Assembly: GCA_910586445.1 (NCBI GenBank)
Contig: CAJUHV010000062.1
Span: 1-23,140 of the forward strand
Reading direction: 5' to 3'
Length of the DNA: 23,140 bases
Origin: an uncultured Eubacterium sp.
GTDB lineage: Bacteria; Bacillota; Clostridia; Lachnospirales; Lachnospiraceae
A program made the translations under genes and the position numbers. The notes under the pieces were generated by a model that was not told where the DNA came from, searched no databases, and saw nothing but the letters and a program-made list of their open reading frames with translations. Below are positions 1 to 8,228 of the stretch, one piece after another. The first letter of the stretch is position 1. Each line of letters begins with the position of its first letter.

Positions 1-46
1 AAGCGGAATCTAAAGTCTCGTTCTCTTTTACGATTACATTTGACAT
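1..46 (-). CDS. rpsU: 30S ribosomal protein S21, N-terminal fragment (runs off the window)
   Basis: Fifteen codons are visible on the minus strand from ATG at 46–44, giving MSNVIVKENETLDSA, the well-conserved start of Firmicutes ribosomal protein S21. S21 is a small basic protein of the 30S subunit that helps initiation. The rest of the gene lies beyond the window's left edge. Upstream are GGAGGGAGG, about 14 bases before ATG, and a closer AGGTG. A near-consensus promoter lies 75–100 bases upstream. The gene is separate from the sugar-transport operon behind it, since it has its own promoter. Identification rests only on these 15 residues, but they are distinctive. Confidence 0.9.
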   Translation of the reverse strand, partial: MSNVIVKENETLDSA

Positions 47-120
47 AGTATCACACCTAACCTCCCTCCAGTTGCGTATTGTGCATACAACTGTTAGGTT
101 ATATTTTTTAGCACTAACCT

Positions 121-148
121 ATTATAGCATAATTTTACCATACGTCAA
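121..148 (-). promoter_or_regulatory. Promoter of rpsU
   Basis: On the minus strand TTGACG (143–148) and a perfect TATAAT (121–126) are separated by 16 bases. Predicted transcription starts near 114, leaving a leader of about 68 bases before rpsU. A 7-bp inverted repeat, TAGGTTA/TAACCTA (95–101 and 115–121), overlaps the expected start site and could be a protein-binding site or an early hairpin. No terminator was recognised between the ABC permease gene and this promoter. Confidence 0.8.
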
Positions 149-179
149 GAGGGCTGTCGAAAGTTTTTGGTTCAGTTTT

Positions 180-1016
180 CTATTTCACCGCACCAGTAAT
201 ACCCTCTGCGAACTGCTTTTGAAGTATGAAAAATACAACCATCGTAGGAATCGAGCAGAATAATACGCCCATCATCAAAAGTCCGTAATCTACACTGTAG
301 CCATTTGCCAGATTGGCAATCAGCATCGGCATGGTCTGCGCGGCATGGTCTGTCATGACTACCTTCGGCCACAGATATGCATTCCACGCATTCATAAAAG
401 TAATTACGCCTGCTGCTGCGTATGTAGCTTTCATGACCGGCAGATACATACGAAAAAAGATCCCGATCTCAGAAACTCCGTCCATCCGTGCCGCCTCCAT
501 AATGTCCATGGGAAAGCTTCTGGAGTTCTGCCGAAACAGCATGATCAAAAACGGGGTCGAAACTGACGGCAGTATAAATCCCCATACGCTGTTTAAAAGT
601 CCCAGCCTGGAAATCATCTTAAACAGCGGAATCATTGTCGCTACGCCCGGCACCATCATCGCTAAAAGCAGGATCGAAAACAAAAAATCCTTATACTTGT
701 CATGATACAGCTCGAACCCATAGCCTGCCAGAGAACAGACAAACAGCGCGATGACCGTCTGTATGGCCGCATACAAAAAAGAATTGCCCAGCGATGCCAG
801 AAGGTTCTGCGAATTCACCAGATTAATAAAATTCTGCACCGCATAAGTGCCAAATGTAATCCTGCCCCTTGCAATATCGACTGTATTGTTTGTCGCTGCC
901 GAAATCATCCAGTAAAACGGAAACACTGAGATCAGTGATACGATTGTCAAAAAGATATAGGAAGGGATCAGCCGGCGCCGGATCTGCGATCTGCTGTTCT
1001 TCCTTTTTCCGCCCAT
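180..1016 (-). CDS. Carbohydrate ABC transporter permease, MalG/CUT1 type
   Basis: This 278-residue inner-membrane protein is one half of the translocation channel of a sugar importer. Hydrophobic segments start at about residues 17–38 and continue through the protein. The ATPase-docking EAA loop is visible as EAARMDG…YLP at about residues 174–193, typical of MalG-like CUT1 permeases. The reading frame could open 27 bases earlier at a GTG, but that start overlaps the preceding gene and lacks a ribosome site. ATG at 1016 has GGGAG six bases upstream and begins just after the previous stop codon, so I chose it. It is the last gene of the binding protein–permease–permease operon. The substrate cannot be read from the sequence. 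Confidence 0.9.
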   Translation of the reverse strand: MGGKRKNSRSQIRRRLIPSYIFLTIVSLISVFPFYWMISAATNNTVDIARGRITFGTYAVQNFINLVNSQNLLASLGNSFLYAAIQTVIALFVCSLAGYGFELYHDKYKDFLFSILLLAMMVPGVATMIPLFKMISRLGLLNSVWGFILPSVSTPFLIMLFRQNSRSFPMDIMEAARMDGVSEIGIFFRMYLPVMKATYAAAGVITFMNAWNAYLWPKVVMTDHAAQTMPMLIANLANGYSVDYGLLMMGVLFCSIPTMVVFFILQKQFAEGITGAVK

Positions 1017-1026
1017 ATTTCTCCCA

Positions 1027-1926
1027 TTAGTCACGCTTGTCACCTACTTTCATATTAATTAACGAAAGGACTGCCACAAGTATAAATATGAAAAACGCCA
1101 TGGCAGAAGCATACCCAAAGTTTGCCACGCCCGTGCCAAAGGAACTGTTGTATATATAATGAGACATGGTAATGGTCGAGTTTGCAGGCCCTCCGTTTGT
1201 CAGGTTTATCGATTCATCAAACAGCTGCAGAGTACCATTGATGGACATAATCGTTGTCATAACGATTGTCGGCCGAAGCAGGGGCACGGTAATGCTCCAA
1301 AACGTCCTCCACCCGCTCGCCCCGTCGATTTTGGCGGCTTCATATACAGAATACTCGATCCCCTGCAGCCCCGCCAGAAAGAATACCATATTGTAGCCCG
1401 TCCATCTCCAGATTAAGGCGATAATAATGACAATTTTTGCCGTTATGGCATTGCCCAGGAAGTTATAATTATTCTCTAAAATGCCCAGATTTACGAGAAC
1501 CGTATTGACCAGCCCCTCTGTAGCGAACAAAGACTTAAAGATCAATGCATAAGAAACAAGTGACGTTGCGCACGGCAGAAATACACAGGTGCGGAACAGT
1601 CCTTTGAATTTAAGATCTTTGTTGTTTAAAAGCTGCGCCAGCAGGATTGCGATCGTCAGCATTATCGGCACCTGAATCAAAAGATATACAAACGTATTTA
1701 CAACCGACCTCTGGAACAGCGCGTCCTTGAACATGCGCGCATAATTAAAGAACACCGGCTGTGCCCATGTCATGTTTGCACTGGAGCCGGTCTTCAAAGA
1801 CGTGAATACCGCCTGTATAATCGGCCAGAAGCTCATGACAGCAATCAATAATGCGGCAGGTGCCAAAAATATCCACCCTGCCCTCTCCTGTTTTGCAAGC
1901 AGACCGCTTTTCTTATTATTCCCCAC
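1027..1926 (-). CDS. Carbohydrate ABC transporter permease, MalF/UgpA type
   Basis: This 299-residue membrane protein has about six hydrophobic segments, the first at about residues 17–42, and the EAA loop EAAKIDGASGW…VPLL at about 196–215. It should pair with the MalG-type permease encoded ten bases downstream. The start is GTG, not ATG, and is fixed by a strong AGGAGGT at 1934–1940 seven bases upstream. It follows the binding-protein gene by 51 bases. No ATPase gene is present in the operon. Many Firmicutes CUT1 importers share one MsmK-type ATPase encoded elsewhere, which is the likely explanation. Confidence 0.92.
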   Translation of the reverse strand: MGNNKKSGLLAKQERAGWIFLAPAALLIAVMSFWPIIQAVFTSLKTGSSANMTWAQPVFFNYARMFKDALFQRSVVNTFVYLLIQVPIMLTIAILLAQLLNNKDLKFKGLFRTCVFLPCATSLVSYALIFKSLFATEGLVNTVLVNLGILENNYNFLGNAITAKIVIIIALIWRWTGYNMVFFLAGLQGIEYSVYEAAKIDGASGWRTFWSITVPLLRPTIVMTTIMSINGTLQLFDESINLTNGGPANSTITMSHYIYNSSFGTGVANFGYASAMAFFIFILVAVLSLINMKVGDKRD

Positions 1927-1977
1927 CTTTTCGACCTCCTTTTACGGATTGTAAGCGCTTTGCCTTCTGCGCCGGGC

Positions 1978-3336
1978 TTACTGAATGCCCATTTCAAACT
2001 TCAGCTGGTCTTCCGCTGTCTTTAATTCATCCGCCAGATCCGCGCCGTTTACGACATTGATAATAGCCGATGAAAGCTGCGTACGGCATGAATAATGATA
2101 AGAACTCTGCTCGATAACCGGTACATGGGTGCCCATTTCTACAATCTTCGCATAGACCGGCGTATCGTGGAAATACTCATCGCCTTTTTGGTATACATCT
2201 GACCTGCCTGCAGACTTACAGGTAGTAATAACGCCGCCATCTGCAAGCGCTGCATCATACGTAGCCGTACTGCCGCCAAACGTCTTTGCCAGAAAATCTT
2301 TTGCCAGATCTACATTCTTGCAGTTCGAAGTAAGATACAGGGCTGCTCCGCCGTTTGAGGCGTATCCCTCCCTGCCGCCGCCTTCGATCGTCGGCATAGT
2401 TGTAATCTCCCAGTTGCCTTTGTTTTCTTCCACCTTTTTGATTGTCGGAATGATCCAGTTGCCGTTCATAACGCCTGCCACCATATCGCCTACGATCGCC
2501 TGATCGATATAGTCAGACCAGGTATTTGCCAGATAGCATACATTTTTCTGTACCATTTCTACGATAAGCTCTACGACCTTTACGAGCTTTTCATTTTCTG
2601 TTATGTAAGGCACGCCGTCCTTAAACTGGGATTCTCCTTCTGCCTGAAGCATCAGGTATACAAGGTCATTGCCGCCGCTTTCTATTGCAAGCATATATTT
2701 ACCAGTCTTTTCATATACTTCCTGCCCGATCTTTATAAATTCATCCCAGGAAATTCCCGTCATATCATCAATCGTATATCCGCATTCTTTCAAAAGATCC
2801 ACCCGGTATGCGCAGATCACCGTAGCGCTGTCTACCGGTACGCCGTAATGAGTGCCGTCGATAGTAGAATAGGAAAGCTTTTCTTCTGAAAAATCGGACC
2901 AGTCGATATCGATATCCCCAACCGGAGTCCATGCATCTGGATAATCAGATACATAGCTTTCAATCCAATGGTCTTGAAACAGCACCATATCCGGCAGCGT
3001 TTCATATTTACCGCCCGAAGCAGCCAGCGTGATCGCCTGTTCGACCTCCTGCGAACCGGGCTGCTCTACAATCTCAATCTCAAAATCAGGATCTACATTC
3101 GCCTTATAATCAGCCGCTGCCGCCTGTATTGCCGGAATGTTAAAGCCTTTGTCCCAGGCCCAGACCGTTAATTTTTTACTGTCCTCACCGCCATCCGAAG
3201 CCTCACCGCCGTCTTCTCCGCCGCCGGAACCATTTTTTGCATTACCGCCCGTATCCTGCCCGGCGTTTCCACATCCTGCCATCAGGGCAGCCGTCATGGA
3301 AACTGCCAGTAATGATGCTAAAACTTTCCTGTTCAT
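1978..3336 (-). CDS. Sugar ABC transporter substrate-binding lipoprotein
   Basis: This 452-residue family-1 extracellular solute-binding protein captures substrate outside the membrane and passes it to the two permeases. A signal peptide ends in LMAGC (residues 18–22), a lipobox, so Cys22 should be lipidated. A Gly/Asp/Glu-rich flexible linker follows to about residue 52, and the mature domain starts near VWAWDKGFNI. The start has GGGAGGA nine bases upstream. It is the first gene of the ABC operon. It is clearly homologous to the protein at 6814–8148: VWAWDKGFNIPAI matches IWAWDENYNITAV, and WDEFIKIGQEVYEKTGK matches WEKFIEIGKQVKEKTGK. The substrate is unknown; an oligosaccharide is likely from the family. 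Confidence 0.93.
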   Translation of the reverse strand: MNRKVLASLLAVSMTAALMAGCGNAGQDTGGNAKNGSGGGEDGGEASDGGEDSKKLTVWAWDKGFNIPAIQAAAADYKANVDPDFEIEIVEQPGSQEVEQAITLAASGGKYETLPDMVLFQDHWIESYVSDYPDAWTPVGDIDIDWSDFSEEKLSYSTIDGTHYGVPVDSATVICAYRVDLLKECGYTIDDMTGISWDEFIKIGQEVYEKTGKYMLAIESGGNDLVYLMLQAEGESQFKDGVPYITENEKLVKVVELIVEMVQKNVCYLANTWSDYIDQAIVGDMVAGVMNGNWIIPTIKKVEENKGNWEITTMPTIEGGGREGYASNGGAALYLTSNCKNVDLAKDFLAKTFGGSTATYDAALADGGVITTCKSAGRSDVYQKGDEYFHDTPVYAKIVEMGTHVPVIEQSSYHYSCRTQLSSAIINVVNGADLADELKTAEDQLKFEMGIQ

Positions 3337-3384
3337 AAATAGTGTTCCTCCCTTTCTTTTTGGTCCGTTTTTTTATGCAGTCTG

Positions 3385-3413
3385 ACTATAACACGGGAGG
3401 ATAAAATCCTGAT
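3385..3413 (-). promoter_or_regulatory. Candidate weak promoter of the ABC operon
   Basis: TATAGT (minus strand, 3385–3390) is a fair -10 box about 50 bases before the binding-protein gene. No good -35 box lies at the right distance (ATCAGG at 17 bases). That pattern would suit an activator-dependent promoter. A small palindrome, AGGATAAAATCCT (3398–3410), overlaps the spacer. Upstream lie the inverted repeats listed separately. This is inferred from consensus matching only. Confidence 0.4.
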
Positions 3414-3431
3414 AATAGAGATTTCACCAGA

Positions 3432-3478
3432 ATCTGAACTTTTTTCAGAACGGATTACGCTGCGTTATCAGAATCCGT
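3432..3478. promoter_or_regulatory. Pair of inverted repeats, candidate operator of the ABC operon
   Basis: Two adjacent inverted repeats lie between the kinase stop codon and the ABC promoter. TCTGAA/TTCAGA (3433–3438 and 3444–3449, five-base loop) includes one ATCTGAA at 3432–3438. ACGGATT/AATCCGT (3450–3456 and 3472–3478, 15-base loop) follows directly. Neither is followed by a T-run, so they do not look like a normal terminator for the kinase gene. ATCTGAA/TTCAGAT also recurs four times in front of the sensory operon, which supports a shared regulator, presumably the YesN-type protein encoded next door. Confidence 0.45.
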
Positions 3479-3491
3479 CAGTATTTTCACA

Positions 3492-5264
3492 TTATGGGAT
3501 TTTTTTCACGGAGAAGGGTATTTCTATACAGACAGTTGTACCGCAGTCTTTCTGGCTGTCTATCTGCACTCTGCAGCTGCTGCCATAAATCAGCTTCAGC
3601 CGTTCATCGATATTTTTTATGCCTATGCCTGTGAAATGCTCCTTTTTACGCTCATTTGAAAGCATGCTGTCCAAACGCTCTTTTGTCATGCCGATCCCAT
3701 CGTCTGCAATCTCTATATGCAGCTGCTTATCCAGACGCTGAATCAGCACATTGATCGTACCATACCGTTCGTTTGGAAATGCATGAAAAAATGCATTTTC
3801 GATAAACGGCTGTAAGGACAGCTTTGGAACCTCCGCCTCCATACACTGCTCCTCGATATAAAACTCTACATGCACCTTGCCGCCATAGCGGGTCTGGTTG
3901 ATTTTTACATAGCTGCGCAGATTTTCCTCTTCCTGCCTGACTGTAATAAATTCATCCGCATTGCTGACCGTATTACGCAAAAGCGCAATAAATGCGTCGA
4001 TTGTTTCAACAGAGTTTCTGCTGTTTCCCTGCATAATCAGCCATTTAATGCTCGCAAGCGTATTATAAATATAATGCGGGCTGATCTGCATCTGCAGCGC
4101 GTGCAGCTCTACGGTACGCTTTGCCTTCTCTGTCTCTACGACCTTTTTAATATGCCGGTTTAAATCCTGTATCATTTCATTATAAGTCTGCGACAGCTCC
4201 CGGATCTCATCGGTCCCCTCTACCTTCACATATCCTCCGAAATCCTGCCTTTTCTGCTCCCGCATGCTGCTTACAAGCCGATTGACCGGCAGCGTCTGGC
4301 GGCGCACAAATACAAACACCAGAACGATAATCCCGCCGGCGGCAGCCATAGCCGTCACAATATTTTTTGTCAGGTTATATGCTTCATAGAATGTGCGCTG
4401 GACATTGACCGTGCCTACAATGACAAAGTCCGTATTTCGAAACTGCTGCACCAGATAGTTGATCTGCTCGCCGTCCTCCTGGCGCCTTGTGCGGTAGATC
4501 CTGCTTTTTTCAGCCTTTGCCATAATGTCCAATAGATGTGACAGCTGCTCATCCCCCGGCAGAAAATAGCGCTCATTATTCGTCGAAATCACCTCATTTT
4601 CCTGATTGAATACGACAATATCACTTTTTCCTGCCAGAAAATAATCGTAAAAATTGCGCATCTCTGATTCCTTGAGCACCAGATAAATATATCCGATGGT
4701 ACGTCCATGGTCTGCAATGGCGCGGCAGAACGTTACGACAGGCTGTTTTTCCATCGTTGTAGTAAAGCCCGTCTCCATATACTTGCATACCAGCCTGCCG
4801 GGATTTTCCCGCGCCTTCGCCGTCACCGGATACGCCAGTATATCGGATAATTTCATGCGGATAAGATCTGTGCGCCGGTACATATAGCTTCTTTCATTTA
4901 TGCCGGCCAGCAGCAGCGTCACGTTATCGTACTTTTGTATTTTTGTATCTGCCACCTGCTGCTGCATCTGGTAGACAATGCCCTGCTCCATAACCGGGTC
5001 TGCTGTTTCTGCCGTCAGATAATCCTTGACCGCGCTGCCGCCGGCCACTTCCTGCGATATTTCAGCCAGATCATTATAAAACCGGTAAAAGCGCTCCTCA
5101 ATCTGCCCGAATATCTTCTCCTGCGAATCAGAAAACATGTCTGAAAAAATCCGCTGGGACGAATGGATATTCATATAAGACAGCCCGACTGCCAGAATCA
5201 TCACACCCGCCAGCACACAGGCCGACAGCTTAAAAAACAGGCTGTTAAAATGTAAGCTTTTCAT
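3492..5264 (-). CDS. Sensor histidine kinase, YesM/LytS-type (His_kinase family)
   Basis: This 590-residue membrane kinase should sense an extracellular signal and phosphorylate the adjacent response regulator. Transmembrane segments lie at about 10–30 and 303–320, with a roughly 270-residue extracellular sensor between them. A HAMP region spans about 321–372. The phosphoacceptor motif QISPHYIYNTL has His397. The ATP-binding domain has FIENA (N490), DDGIGM (521–526) and GIGIKN (546–551). The motif usually reads NPHFLYNTL, so this is a conservative variant. ATG at 5264 overlaps the regulator's stop codon as ATGA, implying translational coupling. An in-frame ATG at 5291 would add nine residues inside the upstream gene and is less likely. 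Confidence 0.93.
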   Translation of the reverse strand: MKSLHFNSLFFKLSACVLAGVMILAVGLSYMNIHSSQRIFSDMFSDSQEKIFGQIEERFYRFYNDLAEISQEVAGGSAVKDYLTAETADPVMEQGIVYQMQQQVADTKIQKYDNVTLLLAGINERSYMYRRTDLIRMKLSDILAYPVTAKARENPGRLVCKYMETGFTTTMEKQPVVTFCRAIADHGRTIGYIYLVLKESEMRNFYDYFLAGKSDIVVFNQENEVISTNNERYFLPGDEQLSHLLDIMAKAEKSRIYRTRRQEDGEQINYLVQQFRNTDFVIVGTVNVQRTFYEAYNLTKNIVTAMAAAGGIIVLVFVFVRRQTLPVNRLVSSMREQKRQDFGGYVKVEGTDEIRELSQTYNEMIQDLNRHIKKVVETEKAKRTVELHALQMQISPHYIYNTLASIKWLIMQGNSRNSVETIDAFIALLRNTVSNADEFITVRQEEENLRSYVKINQTRYGGKVHVEFYIEEQCMEAEVPKLSLQPFIENAFFHAFPNERYGTINVLIQRLDKQLHIEIADDGIGMTKERLDSMLSNERKKEHFTGIGIKNIDERLKLIYGSSCRVQIDSQKDCGTTVCIEIPFSVKKIP

Positions 5265-6781
5265 TCTGATTTCCAAATCCTCCGTTTCCACTGCGACGGC
5301 GTCCTGCCCATCTGATTTTTAAATATTCTGGAAAAATAGCTCGGATCTGAATACCCGACAAGCTCGCTTACCTGCGCAATCGTATAAGACGTTGTTTTTA
5401 AAATCTCACATGCCCGCTCAATGCGGATCTGGTTTAAATACTCCGAAAAGCTTTCCTGCATTTTCCGGTTAAAATAAGTCGATAGATAATTGTAATTATA
5501 ATTAAACTGCTTTGCGATCTGGGCAAGCTCCAGATTTTCCGCATAATGCTCCCTGATATACTGCTTGATTTCCGACAGGCTGTCATCTGACGCAGACAGT
5601 CCCCGGCAGTCCCTGCCCAGCTCCTCGACTACGACAGACAGCTGCCTTTGAAAATCCTGCTGGTAGCGGCTGTGGTCTATTTTTCGAAACAGCTGGGATT
5701 TATTAATCTGTGTCACGCCCTCTGCCTTTTCCCGTTCCAGAAGAAAATTGTAGATCAGGTTTTTTGTCGTATTTTTCAGCAGATATTCTTCTACCATGCA
5801 GCTGCACATATATACGACATACGCCTCCATTTGATTTAGTGCTTCTTTAAAATTACGGCATTTTAACAGCTCTGCATACTGCTCATAAGAAAACCGGTCT
5901 GCCCTCCTGCGCTCCCTGCCATCGGCTGCGGTTAAAAACGAGGTGTCCTTATAATAAAAGCTCAGCTCTGCCAGCTCCAGTGCCTTTGCATAATGCTCCT
6001 GCAGGCTGTTTAAGCCGTCAAACGGTTCCCCGCAGATCCAAAAGCCGTCCGGCCGGTAACAGCCTGCCTTGCGCACGCACTCCTGTGCCTGCTGGACGAC
6101 CGTTTTTTCATCCTTAATCCGGTAATTGAGCACGGCTACACAGACTTCCCCGCCGATCAGCAGTATTTCTGTCTCATAGCTGTCCTGCCTGCCCCAGTAA
6201 TCCTGCATAAAATGTACCAGCTCTATGCCGTCCCCAAGCCTTCCCTCACTGCCTGTGCCTTCCTTTGACAGCAGCAGCCGGCATTTTGTATATGGAAACC
6301 GCTGCTTAAAATCGCCCTGCGTAAGATCTGCCTCATAGCCGCTTAAATACCGGTTTAGTTTTTCCCTGACTGACAGCTCAGAATCTTTCTGCAGGCTCAT
6401 GCCCGGTATTTTTGCGGCTGTTTTTTCGAGCAGCTCCAAAAGCACTTTGGGATTCAGGGAAGGCTTTAATATATAATCACAGGCTCCGTTTAAAAGAGTT
6501 TTTTTGACATATTCAAAATTGTCATAGCTGCTTAGTATAATCAGCCTGATCTTAGGAAAACGCTTTTTTAATATCATAGAAAACTCCATGCCGTCTAAGA
6601 CAGGCATGACAATATCCGCCAGCACGATATCCGGCTGGTATTCCTCAATCAGTGCAAGCCCTTCTTCCCCATCTGCTGCCTCTCCTACCAGCACATATCC
6701 CTCCTTTTCCCATTCGATCATATGGCGTATGCCCTGGCGCATAATATATTCGTCATCTATAATAAGCACTTTGCAGTACAT
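5261..6781 (-). CDS. Response regulator, YesN-type (receiver plus AraC-type DNA-binding domain)
   Basis: This 506-residue cytoplasmic regulator is the partner of the kinase that overlaps it by four bases. The N-terminal receiver has the acidic pair D9/D10, phosphoacceptor D56 in LADIVMP, S84 and K106 (LKP). A central region of about 270 residues has no motif I can name. The C-terminal ~100 residues form a double helix-turn-helix of the AraC family (LAQIAKQFNYNYNYLSTYF, then IAQVSELVGYSDPSYFSRIFK, ending GRTPSQWKRR). The start has AAGGAGG seven bases upstream. Such regulators usually activate neighbouring sugar-transport genes; the ABC operon just downstream is the obvious target by position. 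Confidence 0.94.
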   Translation of the reverse strand: MYCKVLIIDDEYIMRQGIRHMIEWEKEGYVLVGEAADGEEGLALIEEYQPDIVLADIVMPVLDGMEFSMILKKRFPKIRLIILSSYDNFEYVKKTLLNGACDYILKPSLNPKVLLELLEKTAAKIPGMSLQKDSELSVREKLNRYLSGYEADLTQGDFKQRFPYTKCRLLLSKEGTGSEGRLGDGIELVHFMQDYWGRQDSYETEILLIGGEVCVAVLNYRIKDEKTVVQQAQECVRKAGCYRPDGFWICGEPFDGLNSLQEHYAKALELAELSFYYKDTSFLTAADGRERRRADRFSYEQYAELLKCRNFKEALNQMEAYVVYMCSCMVEEYLLKNTTKNLIYNFLLEREKAEGVTQINKSQLFRKIDHSRYQQDFQRQLSVVVEELGRDCRGLSASDDSLSEIKQYIREHYAENLELAQIAKQFNYNYNYLSTYFNRKMQESFSEYLNQIRIERACEILKTTSYTIAQVSELVGYSDPSYFSRIFKNQMGRTPSQWKRRIWKSE

Positions 6782-6813
6782 TCTTCATCCTCCTTCTGTG
6801 TAAGCTATGCTGT

Positions 6814-8148
6814 CTAAAGCTTTGATCTGCCATGCTGTCCGTATTCTTTTTGGTAGTCTGACAGCACCTTTGAAATATCTTCGCCTGCCAGAATATCCTG
6901 TAAAAGTGCAGCGATCATTTCTTCTGTGCCGTAAGTGTCTGTGCCGTAGTTTACCTGAGGGATTTCATATGTCCAGCTGATCAGGTCTGAATATATTTTC
7001 TGGCCCCCATAAAACGGCAGTCCCTTTTTATAATTTTCACTGTGCCGGGCTGCTTTTAAAGTACTGACGAGTTTGATCTTTTCCGCCAGTAAATCAATCA
7101 GCTCCAGATCAGAGGCAAACGTCTCTTCCAGAAACTGCGCAGCCTCCTTTGCCATGCCGGCATACCGGAAGATATACCAGCCGCTGCCGCCTATGGACGA
7201 GGCATTGACAGAAGACGGGCAGTCCTGCATTCTGGGCACCTGCGCCACGCGCCACAGCCCGCTCTGTGACTCCTGCTCTAAAATGCCGGCAGATACCCAG
7301 GAGCCTGTCAGCACCGCTGCTGCTTTTTCCTCCCAGAATCCATGCACAAAATGATTCCAGTCCGGAACCGTCACCGTAATGCCGCTTACGACCATTTCCT
7401 TATATATTGCGGCTGCCTGCGAAAGCACCTCATTGCCTTCCAAAAAAAGCTCTCCCGTATCGTCTGTATACCATGCCCCGGCACTCTGAAGCATCATGCG
7501 GATCAGCGTCAGGTCAGACGGATTTACCGCCAGCATTGCCTTTCCCGTCTTTTCCTTCACCTGTTTTCCGATCTCTATAAATTTTTCCCAGGTAAGCATG
7601 CGCATATCCTCTTCACAGTAGCCCGCTTTCTCGATCAGGTCCAGACGATAAAACAGGCCTGCCGTACCGCTGTCAAACGGCACTCCGTATACGGCATCCC
7701 CTAAACAATTTACCCCCGTCTTACAGGGCGCATACGCCGACGGGTCTACAAAACTGTTTAACGGCAGAAATTCGTCTGCATAATCCTGTAAAAAGTACTG
7801 GATCTGGTAATCCTCAATGAGCGCAATATCCGGCAGGGATCTGCGGCTCCCGATCAGCATCAGTGAATTCAGCCGTGCCGCACATTCCTCCTGTGTCATG
7901 CTGACCACTTGAAACTCCGCGTCAGGATGACGCTTTTTGTAAGCCCTGACCGCTTCATTAACCGCGGTAATGTTGTAATTTTCATCCCATGCCCAGATCC
8001 TGACGGGCCGCTGCCGGTCCGAAAGCCGTGCCAAAACCGCCGCCTTCCCATCCTTCCCGCTGCTGACCGCGGCAGCTGATAAAAATGCCGCAAAAACAAT
8101 CAGGCACAGTGACGAAACCAATCTGGAATGCTGTAGATCATGACGCAT
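6814..8148 (-). CDS. Extracellular solute-binding protein without lipobox, likely the sensory subunit of the two-component system
   Basis: This 444-residue family-1 solute-binding protein is the first gene of an operon with the response regulator (32-base gap) and kinase. The N-terminus has a hydrophobic stretch at residues 10–27 followed by SAAAVSSG but no lipobox cysteine in the right place. It should therefore be secreted by signal peptidase I or stay anchored. It is homologous along most of its length to the ABC operon's lipoprotein. I chose ATG at 8148 because AAGGAG lies eight bases upstream; the frame opens at a TTG 18 bases earlier, inside that ribosome site. Position and missing lipid anchor suggest a periplasmic-type partner of the kinase, as in known three-component systems such as XylFII–LytS. 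A transport role with the same permeases is possible. Confidence 0.88.
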   Translation of the reverse strand: MRHDLQHSRLVSSLCLIVFAAFLSAAAVSSGKDGKAAVLARLSDRQRPVRIWAWDENYNITAVNEAVRAYKKRHPDAEFQVVSMTQEECAARLNSLMLIGSRRSLPDIALIEDYQIQYFLQDYADEFLPLNSFVDPSAYAPCKTGVNCLGDAVYGVPFDSGTAGLFYRLDLIEKAGYCEEDMRMLTWEKFIEIGKQVKEKTGKAMLAVNPSDLTLIRMMLQSAGAWYTDDTGELFLEGNEVLSQAAAIYKEMVVSGITVTVPDWNHFVHGFWEEKAAAVLTGSWVSAGILEQESQSGLWRVAQVPRMQDCPSSVNASSIGGSGWYIFRYAGMAKEAAQFLEETFASDLELIDLLAEKIKLVSTLKAARHSENYKKGLPFYGGQKIYSDLISWTYEIPQVNYGTDTYGTEEMIAALLQDILAGEDISKVLSDYQKEYGQHGRSKL

Positions 8149-8189
8149 AAATCCTTCTCCTTGCAAAATAATATCATTAGGTTAAATTT

Positions 8190-8228
8190 ATCATAATTCA
8201 CACCTATTCACTATGAAATATTTCAGAT
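8190..8228 (-). promoter_or_regulatory. Candidate activator-dependent promoter of the sensory operon
   Basis: TATGAT (8190–8195, minus strand) lies about 40 bases before the ATG at 8148. A very poor -35 box (TTTCAT, 8213–8218) is 17 bases further up. A 12-base palindrome, TGAAATATTTCA, covers 8214–8225. An ATCTGAA repeat at 8222–8228 touches the -35 region, where AraC-family activators commonly bind. The promoter call is inference. Confidence 0.45.
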
